Source: PALSA-188 sp963720075
GTDB taxonomy: Bacteria > Acidobacteriota > Terriglobia > Terriglobales > Acidobacteriaceae
Length of the DNA stretch: 64,000 nucleotides
Direction of reading: 5' to 3'
NCBI GenBank assembly: GCA_963720075.1
Contig: CAVREG010000016.1
Span: 124,001-188,000, forward strand
Below the pieces are notes generated by a model. That model was given only the letters and a program-made list of their open reading frames with translations. It was not told where the DNA came from and did not search any database. This document shows positions 28,872 through 37,446 of the stretch, piece by piece. How positions within the stretch are numbered: position 1 is the stretch's first letter; every line of letters begins with the position of its first letter. A program made the translations under genes and the position numbers.

Positions 28872-29292
28872 ATCAAATCCCGGAGGCCTCTCTTGCCTTT
28901 GCGCCCGCACAATCGAGACTGCGGCGTTTTTGCGTGATATTCGGGGTAGGCGCCCGGATGGCATGCAGTCGAGCAGCCATCGTCATTATGCGCTGCGGGA
29001 AATTGGAATCGTCCAAATCGAATCGGAATGGACGGCAAGCGATCGGGAAATAAAAACAGAAGGCGGGGCGATACGAATATTCCTCAACCCAGGTTAGCGT
29101 CCAACAACCGGACGCGAACCTGGGGCACCGGCCTTTCATCAGCGGTGAGAATGAGTTCATCCGCCCTACAGCGGCACAATTTTACCTGCCGACTTGGAAC
29201 TAGCACTCCGAAATCCTCGTATGTCTACAAGGTCTGCGGATAAGCTAACGACCGCGCGCCAGCATCGTCTATTCCCACAGAGGAGCACCCCG
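28872..29292. other. Intergenic region without supported gene
   Basis: 421 bases between the creD remnant and the DUF4097 gene. Open frames here have no recognisable product. It must contain the promoter of the DUF4097 gene, but none is obvious. Confidence 0.5.
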
Positions 29293-30096
29293 ATGAACCT
29301 TCGCTATTCCCACCGTTTGTTCCTAATTGGATTTCTCCTGTTTGGTACTGCCGCGTTGGCCCAGGACCAAGGGAGAGTATTTCACTGGAGCGGCAGGCTG
29401 GCAGCCGACAAAATTGTCGAGATCAAGAATGTGAACGGAAACATCGAAGCTGAGACCTCAGCCGGTGATCAGGTGGAGGTCACCGCCGAGAAGAGCGGTC
29501 CGAGGGCCGACGAGGTGAAGATTGAGGTGGTACCCTCCGACGAGGGCGTCACCATTTGTGCCATCTATCCGGCTGGTTTTTTTACCGGCTCGATGCGCTG
29601 CGAACCTGGGAATAAAGGGTATTCAAGCAATATACACGGAGATGAGACGCGTGTTCGGTTTACCATACGCCTACCAAAGAATCTCCGTTTCTCGGGGAGC
29701 ACCGTCAATGGCGACGTAACCGCCGAAAACATGGGCCGGTTCGTTCACGCACAAAGCGTCAATGGATCAATCCGACTTTCGACAGCGGCGTGGGCCCAGG
29801 CAGAGACGGTAAACGGGTCCATCCGCGCCAGAATCGGCGATGCCGGCTGGGCGGGAACCCTTAAATTTGCGAGCGTGAATGGCTCGGTAGAACTTCAAAT
29901 GCCCGACGACCTTAATGCTGACGTGAAATTCAGCTCGGTCAATGGCAGTATGAATTCAGAGTTCCCGCTTACCATCAGCAATGGTTTTCCCGTCGGCCAC
30001 AGCGCTCACGGCACCATCGGCAAGGGAGGCCGAGTCCTGTTGGTAGATACAGTAAACGGAAATGTTAGCTTAAAGAAGGGCGGGGGCTCGATCTAG
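29293..30096 (+). CDS. Secreted DUF4097-family beta-repeat protein
   Basis: A 267-residue exported protein. The ATG at 29293 has AGGAG eight bases upstream and gives a signal peptide (LFLIGFLLFGTAALAQ). A longer frame upstream lacks both. The mature part is a repetitive right-handed beta-solenoid: the phrase VNGSI or VNGNI returns about every 20-30 residues (VNGNIEAE, VNGDVTAE, VNGSIRLS, VNGSIRAR, VNGSVELQ, VNGSMNSE, VNGNVSL). This is the DUF4097/DUF4098 pattern. The function is unknown; such proteins are often linked to envelope stress. It stands alone. Confidence 0.85.
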   Translation: MNLRYSHRLFLIGFLLFGTAALAQDQGRVFHWSGRLAADKIVEIKNVNGNIEAETSAGDQVEVTAEKSGPRADEVKIEVVPSDEGVTICAIYPAGFFTGSMRCEPGNKGYSSNIHGDETRVRFTIRLPKNLRFSGSTVNGDVTAENMGRFVHAQSVNGSIRLSTAAWAQAETVNGSIRARIGDAGWAGTLKFASVNGSVELQMPDDLNADVKFSSVNGSMNSEFPLTISNGFPVGHSAHGTIGKGGRVLLVDTVNGNVSLKKGGGSI

Positions 30097-30112
30097 CAGC
30101 CAATGCCAATGA

Positions 30113-31888
30113 TTACCAACTGACACGAATCAACGAGAGTGCCTGTCTGGGCAGGGCAACTTTCATATTCAGTGCGCCATTCCCGATTCGTACCCACGAC
30201 GGCGATCCCAGAAGCTGAAGCTGTCCTGCCTGCTCCAATTCCTTGTACTGCTCAGGCGATGGTTGTTGAGGAGATCCCATTTGTTGCCATGCTGTAAAAG
30301 AGTTGCTATGAGTGCGGTCAATGCGATAATGCTCAACTAGGGCCTTAGCCGCTGCTTGCGGCAGATTCGCAAGCATGAGAATGATGTCCGAATCCGCCGC
30401 GGACAGATCGTCATCGTGATAGTTCCACAACAGCACATCCAACTCCCGCTCACGGCGCAGGGCGAGACCGCTCACATCTGGATTGCCAGTTACACCTGAT
30501 TTCTGAATTTCCCACGCCGGAATGCTTGCACTGCTGATCAACGAAACCTGCGTGGCGCCAAGAAGTCCCAACATGCGAAAGGCATTCAGAACCGGCTTGT
30601 CAATTCCGTTGGTAGCCAAGTCGCGCAATCCTTCAAAATATGGCCGGTCTTCGAATTGAAACGACCAGGTAACGGCTCCCTCGCAGTGGACATGCTCTTG
30701 CTCCGCCAATTCAAAGATAGAGTTCAGCACAACCGCCGTATAGGTTGGAAATAATGATCCATTGCGATACGCGAACTCTGGATGCTCCTTTGGCGAGCAC
30801 GCGGCGCATCCTTCAGGGTCGTTCTCTCCAAGAATGATGGGGGTATCTCTCCACTCAGGAAAACTAGCGATGATCTTGAAACCCGAATCAATTGCCCGCA
30901 ACTGATTCGACATACCCATGCGAACGTGGCCATCCACCATTTCCGGCCGTCCCTTGGGATGAAAACTAATAAAGCTCAGCGGCGCACCCGTTCCGCCAGT
31001 CGCAAAATTCTTCTCGCGCGCGCAATGCTTCAGAAATCTGCGCAGAAATTCCGCGGCGTGTTCCCCGCTGGGCCCGGTGATGTCGGGGCCTCCTACTCGC
31101 GCCGATGGCAAAGCACGCAAGATCGCATCGGCAGAGTAGTCGTAGAGTTTCAGGTAGTCGTCGGTGCTGCCTTTCCAATAAATGCCGTCGGGCTCGTTCC
31201 ACACCTCCCACATCCACGTTTTGACTTCCGCCTCGCCGTACCTGTCGCGCAGGTGACTCGTCAGCGCAAAAATCAGATCGCTCCACTTTTTGTAGTCTTT
31301 CGGCGGATAACTCCATCCCGTCTCGAACGCTCCGTTGGGCCAACTGTGCTTGTAAGGTTCAGGATGCGTAGACAGCGCCTCGGGCATGAATCCAAGTTCC
31401 ACGAGAGGCTTGACCCCGGCGTCGCGGTAGGCGTCGAAAATCTTGTCCAGGATGGTCCAGCTATAAACCGGATTGCCGCTGGCATCTTCCGTATAGACGT
31501 TGGTTGATCCCCATTTCAAAGAACCAACGCCATCGCCGCTGGTAAGCAGATTGTGGGTGCGAATGTAAACCGGCACAGGACTCAGCGAGGCCAATTCTCC
31601 CAGCAATTTTTTTCCGTGCGGAGTGTATGTGTAGTTTGGCTCATCGTATCCGAAGAAGCTCCAGATCGGCGGAAGTTCTCCCTCAGCTTTTGCGAAGTCC
31701 ACGGTTATTGACACAGAAGAAGCCTGTTCCTGCGCGGGACAGGCTGAACAAAAAAGCAACAGGAGAGCCGTGCTGATGATGAAGCACGAGGCGGAAAAAA
31801 CCCGAGCCGAACGACGGCTCGAAAACAATCCGCAGCTGCGATCGGCCAAATTCCGCAATGGGCAAAAGGACATATCCAAATCTTTCAA
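30113..31888 (-). CDS. Glycoside hydrolase family 39-like glycosidase
   Basis: A 591-residue exported enzyme, probably beta-xylosidase-like. The signal region has a hydrophobic stretch (about 33-50) ending near CPAQ. The (beta/alpha)8 domain has the clan GH-A acid/base motif WEVWNEPDG (Glu near residue 219) and a candidate nucleophile in IILGENDPEG (near 342). The C-terminal ~120 residues form a beta-rich domain. It is convergent with the DUF4097 gene. With the GH43 enzyme at the left edge it suggests use of plant polysaccharide, although substrate cannot be fixed. Confidence 0.85.
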   Translation of the reverse strand: MKDLDMSFCPLRNLADRSCGLFSSRRSARVFSASCFIISTALLLLFCSACPAQEQASSVSITVDFAKAEGELPPIWSFFGYDEPNYTYTPHGKKLLGELASLSPVPVYIRTHNLLTSGDGVGSLKWGSTNVYTEDASGNPVYSWTILDKIFDAYRDAGVKPLVELGFMPEALSTHPEPYKHSWPNGAFETGWSYPPKDYKKWSDLIFALTSHLRDRYGEAEVKTWMWEVWNEPDGIYWKGSTDDYLKLYDYSADAILRALPSARVGGPDITGPSGEHAAEFLRRFLKHCAREKNFATGGTGAPLSFISFHPKGRPEMVDGHVRMGMSNQLRAIDSGFKIIASFPEWRDTPIILGENDPEGCAACSPKEHPEFAYRNGSLFPTYTAVVLNSIFELAEQEHVHCEGAVTWSFQFEDRPYFEGLRDLATNGIDKPVLNAFRMLGLLGATQVSLISSASIPAWEIQKSGVTGNPDVSGLALRRERELDVLLWNYHDDDLSAADSDIILMLANLPQAAAKALVEHYRIDRTHSNSFTAWQQMGSPQQPSPEQYKELEQAGQLQLLGSPSWVRIGNGALNMKVALPRQALSLIRVSW

Positions 31889-32200
31889 CCTTGATTTAAT
31901 CCGGAATAGATTCTACAGATTGTATGCCAGTACAAAACTGCCATTCCACAGCATGTTCCTTCGTACGCAATGCGAAGCGGTCGAAGTCTATTACGCGGGC
32001 GCTTCTTTTGTCGTCGAACAGTCAGCGCTCCTTTTAAGGAGGAAAATGTCTTTCGGAGATGTGGGGACGTGGTGAGCATTAGCGGGAAGAGGTGCGCCGC
32101 AATGCTGTGTTAAGATAAACGCGTAGCGAACAGATACTTCTGTTGCAAAACCTGCAAAAGCATGACCCGGCTAGGTTTAGCTGGAACTAGTTTGGCGAGT
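31889..32200. other. Intergenic region upstream of GH39-like gene and tRNA-Asp
   Basis: 312 bases with no supported gene. It contains an AGGAGG sequence followed by a nine-codon ATG frame (near 32036-32074), too short to interpret. Confidence 0.45.
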
Positions 32201-32277
32201 GGGGACGTAGTTCAGTTGGTTAGAACGCTGCCCTGTCACGGCAGAGGCCGCGGGTTCGAGTCCCGTCGTCCCCGCCA
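32201..32277 (+). tRNA. tRNA-Asp (GTC)
   Basis: A complete cloverleaf. The acceptor stem GGGGACG pairs with CGTCCCC, the anticodon loop CTGTCAC carries GTC at 32235-32237, and the T arm reads GCGGGTTCGAGTCCCGT. The discriminator is G at 32274 and CCA is encoded at 32275-32277. Its 3' end abuts an integrase remnant, a common arrangement at a tRNA integration site. Confidence 0.97.
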
Positions 32278-32465
32278 TTCTTTTCAATAGGTTGTAAAGC
32301 AAGAATGGCACCATCCACTCGTTTTATGTCGTTGTTTGCCCTTTTGACCCCTACGGCAAGCGCATCCAGCGCTTTTCTCTTTGCCTCAATCCGGACATGG
32401 GAATAATGAGCCACCATCTGCCGCGAGATGTGACCTGCGATGGGCGTAATCGTCCGGGTCGAGGC
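32278..32465 (-). pseudogene. Tyrosine recombinase (integrase) C-terminal remnant
   Basis: On the minus strand, immediately 3' of tRNA-Asp, the frame encodes AGHISRQMVAHYSHVRIEAK and then RKALDAL, closely resembling the C-terminal catalytic end of phage-type integrases. The HYSH includes the likely nucleophile Tyr. The upstream catalytic domains (Arg-His) are absent. The open frame then runs into the tRNA antisense (GTRTRGL), an artefact of overlap. I infer a decayed integrative element that entered at tRNA-Asp. The 5' boundary of the fragment is approximate. Confidence 0.72.
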
Positions 32466-32620
32466 AGACAGAGCAGCACCAACCTGATGCTGAGAACCCC
32501 AGATGTGCACCCGGCCTCGTTACTGGCCGACTAAAGCGCGAACGGAAGCGCGGCGATCAGTTCAACAGGAGAACACCGTGGCCTGTTTGCTAGCGTTTAG
32601 TCGGAGCGGAAGTCGTGAGG

Positions 32621-34018
32621 TCACCTGACGGGGGGAGGAGATACTTTCTCCGCAGGACGAAACCTCACGCCCATAAAATGCTTAGGAACGCCATTCTCTG
32701 CCGGAGTCCTTTCAAGAAACGCCTTTTCCGAGGCGTCGTGCTTCAGGTAGGCATCCAGGAACTTCAGCGTGTAGAGCGCCACCCAGGCATGGTTCGTGTT
32801 GGCGTCCTCCCGTCCGTAATCGGCTACCTGGTTTTCCGCAAAGCGTTTCGCATTCTCTCTGCGCTGAAACATGGAACTGAACTCCGCGTGTGCCATGCCC
32901 AGCATATTGACGGTGAGAAGATCGCCGTGTATCCAGGCGTTCAGAACGTTTGGACCCACGATGTATGCCGGGATACCGTCATGATATTTGTCAATATCTT
33001 CAAGAACGTTCGGATCGCCCTGGGTGAAGAAAAGAAGCGGTGTGGTCATCCTCTCCGGATGAACGTCCCCGGCCATTTTCACAAGGCCCGGGTAATAGCG
33101 CATGCTGCCGTCCATGGATACCAGAGCATCGATGCGGGGATCCCGCGCTGCCGCAAACAGGCTCGAAGCTCCGCCCCAGCTCCAGCTCACCACGGCGACT
33201 TCGGATAAATCCGTATTAGGAAGCGTTTGGGCATAGGTGATGAGAAACGAGATATCGCGGGCCTGCGCATTGATTCCATCGAGATCGTCCGTCATGTCAC
33301 GCGTCGACACCCCCATCGACGGACTCGCGAGAACGACGTAGCCATGGCTGGCAAGGAACTCACACAGGTCGGCGTTTTCCCACGAAACAGAAGAATCGCT
33401 GGGAGCGTAAATCAGAACCGGATAACGCTCTTTCGTCACCTGCGCATCCTGCACCGCCCACAGCGGGGTGTCTAAAGACGTCTTCAAGAGCGTCCGCCAC
33501 CGGTTCTCTTTTTTATCCGGAGCGTTGAAGTGCATCTCCGTGTCGGCCAGCCGGACATAGTCGCCCACCGTCATCGGTTTGACTGGGCTCTTCAGCGACG
33601 GGTACCAAATCAGAGTTTGCAGTGGCCGAGTCTCATCGCCTGCTGTTGTGCGCGAAGGGGCGTTAGCAGAGTAGGTGCGTGAGCGATCGTATTGATCAAC
33701 GACCTTCATACCTACCGGATAACGTCCAGGCTTTTGCAAGAACTTGAATGGGGATGTTTGGGAGCTTGCGGATACTGAGCCATGGCTTATGCACAATGCG
33801 ATGTGCGGTTGAACAGCCGGTCTACGGATTAGGAAGACTGTCGCTGCCACGACCACGACGGCGGCGACCGCAGCAAGCGAAGCCCACAGACTCACGCGTA
33901 TGCCCAAGGGTCTGCTTTCCGCACGTAGATTGGCCAGAACTCGTGGCGACACCTGCCGTGGCTGGAGTGATAAGGCACCGAAAATTCGCCTTCTCAATCT
34001 AGGTTCCTTTCTACACAA
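32621..34018 (-). CDS. Membrane-anchored alpha/beta hydrolase
   Basis: A 465-residue protein. A basic N-terminus (about 1-40) is followed by one membrane helix (about 44-63) and an extracytoplasmic alpha/beta hydrolase of the dienelactone hydrolase/acetylhydrolase type. The nucleophile elbow is SWSWGG (near residue 282), which departs from the usual GxSxG at its first position. A late acid candidate is in FFTQGDPNV, and a His candidate in the C-terminal half. It is flanked by recombinase remnants, so it may be cargo of a decayed insertion. The substrate is unknown. Confidence 0.75.
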   Translation of the reverse strand: MCRKEPRLRRRIFGALSLQPRQVSPRVLANLRAESRPLGIRVSLWASLAAVAAVVVVAATVFLIRRPAVQPHIALCISHGSVSASSQTSPFKFLQKPGRYPVGMKVVDQYDRSRTYSANAPSRTTAGDETRPLQTLIWYPSLKSPVKPMTVGDYVRLADTEMHFNAPDKKENRWRTLLKTSLDTPLWAVQDAQVTKERYPVLIYAPSDSSVSWENADLCEFLASHGYVVLASPSMGVSTRDMTDDLDGINAQARDISFLITYAQTLPNTDLSEVAVVSWSWGGASSLFAAARDPRIDALVSMDGSMRYYPGLVKMAGDVHPERMTTPLLFFTQGDPNVLEDIDKYHDGIPAYIVGPNVLNAWIHGDLLTVNMLGMAHAEFSSMFQRRENAKRFAENQVADYGREDANTNHAWVALYTLKFLDAYLKHDASEKAFLERTPAENGVPKHFMGVRFRPAEKVSPPPVR

Positions 34019-34165
34019 TAACGATGGATCATCGAATGTCGCCCAATTGCTCTTCTGGATTACAAAACATGTGGGTTTGCGCGTTGCCGGTCACGAGGGA
34101 TGAAGATCGTCGACCGGTAGGGACCAGGCGAACCGCTCTGTGGACGGCGGCCAGGTCGAGATGAG

Positions 34166-34243
34166 CGCGTTCGATCGGATCTGTTCACGGTTGCGCATAA
34201 AGTCTTCCCACGCAATATAACCCTCATGGTGATCTGGAATCAC
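34166..34243 (-). pseudogene. Serine recombinase fragment
   Basis: A 26-residue stretch on the minus strand, VIPDHHEGYIAWEDFMRNRE followed by QIRSNA, resembles the recombinase (PF07508-like) region of large serine recombinases, where the phrase HxGYIxWExFxxNxxxIxxN recurs. The frame around it has no catalytic Ser and no other matching segment. I read it as the relic of a mobile element. It lies between the alpha/beta hydrolase and the cytochrome operon. Short match, so moderate confidence. Confidence 0.55.
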
Positions 34244-34364
34244 CCTCCCACTGGCTCCTGCGGGCGAGCGTGGCCGCGGGTCTTGCGAGCGCGGCCTTCG
34301 ACGCACTCAGATGATTGGCATCCCCGTCCCTCGCTAACCTCGACACAACCATCTTCGATTTCCC

Positions 34365-34392
34365 CTGAAAGACCTTTCCCTTGTGATAAAAT
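34365..34392 (+). promoter_or_regulatory. Putative promoter of the cytochrome operon
   Basis: CTGAAA (34365-34370) and TAAAAT (34387-34392) are separated by 16 bp, a fair match to sigma-70 boxes. The inferred start is about 25 bases before the GTG of the first cytochrome gene. No cAMP-receptor-like palindrome was found by eye. Prediction only. Confidence 0.4.
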
Positions 34393-34423
34393 CTGCGCCA
34401 CTTTCGCTCGGCAGGCAGGAATT

Positions 34424-36595
34424 GTGCGTCTCCGCGTCCTCTTTACAATATTATGCGTGCCGGCAATTTGCACTGTGCTGTCTAGCTGCGGGACGCAGGT
34501 GCAGAGCGTGACGACTGCCCCGCAAGTTCAGTTTCGGCCTCAGGCTTTTCAGCGGCCTGAAAATTGCCTTCCTTGTCATCAACGTCAATACGATGAGCTT
34601 CACAGCGCCGTGAAGTCTGGCTACCGCAACGTCAGTCCATTATTTAATGGGCTCGAATCGGCGGGTAATCTCGTGAACGGTGGATTGCTCCGGCCGGTTT
34701 ACCAGGACAGCGCAATTGTGCTCCCGGATGGAACGCCACTGAATACGAATATGTACACGTCGCCGGTTCTTACCGAGACGCGTCAGGTGCAGGCGGGATT
34801 CTGTTTCACCTGCCACAACGCAGATGTCGAGCTATTGGGTGATAATCCCGCAACACGCGAAGTGACCCAACTCGCAGGCCTGGGAACCTGTAGCCCGGCG
34901 CCACCGGCGGGACAGCAGTGTTTTGACCCGCATGCGTTCCGGCCCTTGCGCGACTATGCCATGGTAGATGGAAACGGCAACCAGCTATTGCCGTCCACGC
35001 CAGGCGGGGATCCTCCCTCGGGCGCATCGCCCTCGCTGGGGGCGGCGGGGATCACTTGCGATTTCTGCCATGATCAAAATGGTCCCGATCAAAGCCGCAG
35101 CTTTCAGATGGATGGTTTTGGAAACACCAGCCTGTTGCTGAATCAGACGGATGTAAAAGTGGGGCCCTTCCAGTTTCCCGTGGCGGTCAAAAATAATTTC
35201 CACGTTGCCAGTAATGACACGAATAAAATCGCGTTCCTGCGCGCTGGAGCATTCTGTAACACCTGCCACGACGTGCGCATTCCAAATCGCAATTTGACTG
35301 CCGAAGAGCACAACACGAATCCCGGCGGCCAGAACGTCAGCTATTTCCGTTTAGAAAATTTGAGCACCGAGTGGCAGATCGGTCCTTATAACAGCACCAA
35401 CAATCCCTTCGGCCAAGTGGTGCGCTGTCAGGATTGCCACATGTCTTTGTTTCCCTATGCCGGGACTTCGACTTATCAGGTCGGGGACATGATGGTCACG
35501 AGCCCGACTCCCGCCGTATTCGCAACCGATTATGCCGCGGTGCCCGGCGTAGCTACCGACAACAATGCTCCGCTGCAACAACGAAAGGTTGTGGAGCACT
35601 ATTTCACGGGAGTGGATGTTCCTCTCTTGACGCCTACCGAATTAAGTTCGCGCTTGGGTGCTGGATACCCCGATCCTTATATGACGGGCACGGACACGCA
35701 CGGCGTGCCGATGGGATTGGCAACGAGGCGCGAGGATTTATTGAAGGCTGCTGCACGCATCAGCCTGAGCAAGAGCGATTCGATAGCGCAAATTGGGCAG
35801 ACATTTATGGTTCGACTGGAAGCAGTTGCGTTAACCGGACACCGGTTCCCGTCGGGGTTTTCGCAGGAGCGGACCGCCTACGCGCAACTGACAGTGACAG
35901 ACAATAACGGGTTTCTGCTTTACCAGTCTGGATATGTAGTGGACAAGCCGCATCCGATCACGGGCGAGCCCGCGCCCGACGGCAATTTGGATGATGAAGA
36001 CCTCGAGCATCTACACGTCGTGGTTGATCCGGGCATGAATACATCCATCTACGCGGCGGGAACCGGCACCAACGGTGGCAACAATCTACTGTTCGAAGCA
36101 GGGCCCGATGATGGCCCGGATGCGCGCGTTTTTGAGGGGGCGCCGGAAGGGTTGGTGCTTTTCCGGAACGAGCTGACTCACATCTTCCTGCCGGGGGAAG
36201 GCATTGGTCGTATTGACGGAACCACCGGCCTGCCGGTTACTGCGCAGGGCGTCCACTTCGAAGAAACTTTCCAGGCGGCGCTGGCTAATACTGTAGACAA
36301 TTTCCGGTCTTTGCAGCCTTTGACGCCGCGAACTTTCAACTACGAAATTCAACTGCCAACCCAGCAAGAATTACAGACGATGGGCGTGACTATTCAAGGG
36401 CCGTTACATGTCCACGCGCAGATTAACTTCGAGCATTTTCCACCATTGTTTATGAGATTTCTGGCAGGAGTGACGGGACCGAACGGTCCCACCGGAAATG
36501 ATCTAAACCTGGTAGACGAGCACCGCATTGACACCCTGCTGAGAAATATTCAAAGCATCGCCTCCGATGACTTTACCGTGAGCTTGACGCCATGA
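34424..36595 (+). CDS. Pentaheme c-type cytochrome lipoprotein
   Basis: A 723-residue exported cytochrome. I chose the GTG at 34424 because it gives a clean lipoprotein signal with lipobox LSSC (Cys near residue 22) and has a GGCAGGA sequence just upstream. Longer frames lack this. Five CxxCH heme sites are present: CLPCH, CFTCH, CDFCH, CNTCH and CQDCH. The C-terminal half (about 440-723) is beta-rich with no heme and starts with a LTGHRFPSG segment seen in other multiheme proteins. I infer an outer-membrane, possibly surface-exposed terminal cytochrome of a trans-envelope conduit. The stop overlaps the next start (ATGA). Confidence 0.85.
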   Translation: MRLRVLFTILCVPAICTVLSSCGTQVQSVTTAPQVQFRPQAFQRPENCLPCHQRQYDELHSAVKSGYRNVSPLFNGLESAGNLVNGGLLRPVYQDSAIVLPDGTPLNTNMYTSPVLTETRQVQAGFCFTCHNADVELLGDNPATREVTQLAGLGTCSPAPPAGQQCFDPHAFRPLRDYAMVDGNGNQLLPSTPGGDPPSGASPSLGAAGITCDFCHDQNGPDQSRSFQMDGFGNTSLLLNQTDVKVGPFQFPVAVKNNFHVASNDTNKIAFLRAGAFCNTCHDVRIPNRNLTAEEHNTNPGGQNVSYFRLENLSTEWQIGPYNSTNNPFGQVVRCQDCHMSLFPYAGTSTYQVGDMMVTSPTPAVFATDYAAVPGVATDNNAPLQQRKVVEHYFTGVDVPLLTPTELSSRLGAGYPDPYMTGTDTHGVPMGLATRREDLLKAAARISLSKSDSIAQIGQTFMVRLEAVALTGHRFPSGFSQERTAYAQLTVTDNNGFLLYQSGYVVDKPHPITGEPAPDGNLDDEDLEHLHVVVDPGMNTSIYAAGTGTNGGNNLLFEAGPDDGPDARVFEGAPEGLVLFRNELTHIFLPGEGIGRIDGTTGLPVTAQGVHFEETFQAALANTVDNFRSLQPLTPRTFNYEIQLPTQQELQTMGVTIQGPLHVHAQINFEHFPPLFMRFLAGVTGPNGPTGNDLNLVDEHRIDTLLRNIQSIASDDFTVSLTP

Positions 36596-37419
36596 AAACG
36601 CGGCATCGATATTCGCTTGCTTTAATTTTCGGGATGGCGCTGGCCGCCCTTGGGCAAAATGGAACCTACGTGCCCGGACAATTCCAGAGCACCAACCCGA
36701 ACTATCCCAAGCCCAATCCCTTTTATTTCGAAGGCAAAATTGATTGGAATCTGCTTGGCATCACCCAGCCGCAGAACGCCTGGGAATTCTTGCAGCGCGG
36801 CATCCACTACCAGGATGATTTGAACGACATTCCCGATGCGACCAACGATTATCAAACCGCGCTGGCGATGAACAGCTTACAGAACCAGACCTGCCAAATT
36901 GTCTCCGCGGCCACCCTGGTTGTGATCAATGGCACGCTTACCGTTCCCACCCAACTTACTCCCGCTCCGTGCATGTTTACCCTGCGGATGCGTCTCGGCT
37001 ACTTGCTACGAAATACGAACCCGAGCACAGCTATCCAATTATTCCAGGAAGTCTTGCAGATCGACCCGCAAAGACTTGGAGTGAACACGGTGATCGCGGA
37101 AACTTATGTGATTGAGGCGCAGCAGGCGGGTGATCCCGTAACCCAGCAGGCGGCATATGCAAACGCCGTGACCGCATATCAGGCTGAGTTGGCGCTCTCG
37201 CCGGTGACGCCGCAGAGCATCGCGCTCACGGGAGACGCGGCGAACAATTCAAAAGTGCATTGGGAACTCGCGCAGGTGTATGTAGCGACCGGACAGAACA
37301 GCCTGGCCAAAAGCGAACTGCAATTATATTTACAGGCAACGCAGTGGCACAGCGATGTATATCCGTGGCGAATCGCGCTCGCGAAAAGTCAAATCCTGAC
37401 ATTGGTGCGAGTGAAATAA
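36592..37419 (+). CDS. Exported TPR protein of the cytochrome operon
   Basis: A 275-residue protein with a signal peptide (about 1-21). Two or three TPR-like repeats follow: AWEFLQRGIHYQDDLND near residue 62, STAIQLFQEVLQIDPQ near 148 and a C-terminal AKSELQLYLQATQW. Translation is coupled to the preceding gene by a 4-base ATGA overlap. The likely role is assembly or scaffolding of the conduit in the periplasm, which is inference from context. The family is not recognised further. Confidence 0.75.
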   Translation: MKTRHRYSLALIFGMALAALGQNGTYVPGQFQSTNPNYPKPNPFYFEGKIDWNLLGITQPQNAWEFLQRGIHYQDDLNDIPDATNDYQTALAMNSLQNQTCQIVSAATLVVINGTLTVPTQLTPAPCMFTLRMRLGYLLRNTNPSTAIQLFQEVLQIDPQRLGVNTVIAETYVIEAQQAGDPVTQQAAYANAVTAYQAELALSPVTPQSIALTGDAANNSKVHWELAQVYVATGQNSLAKSELQLYLQATQWHSDVYPWRIALAKSQILTLVRVK

Positions 37420-37446
37420 ATCTTCCGGGCGGTCTGAGGAAACGAA

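Noticed and set aside
30782..31507. Long plus-strand frame of 241 codons inside the GH39-like gene
   Set aside because: It is the antisense shadow of a clearly coding minus-strand gene with family motifs.
32036..32074. A strong AGGAGG sequence before an ATG with only nine codons
   Set aside because: Too short to be a supported gene, and no attenuator-like codon bias or downstream same-strand gene is present.
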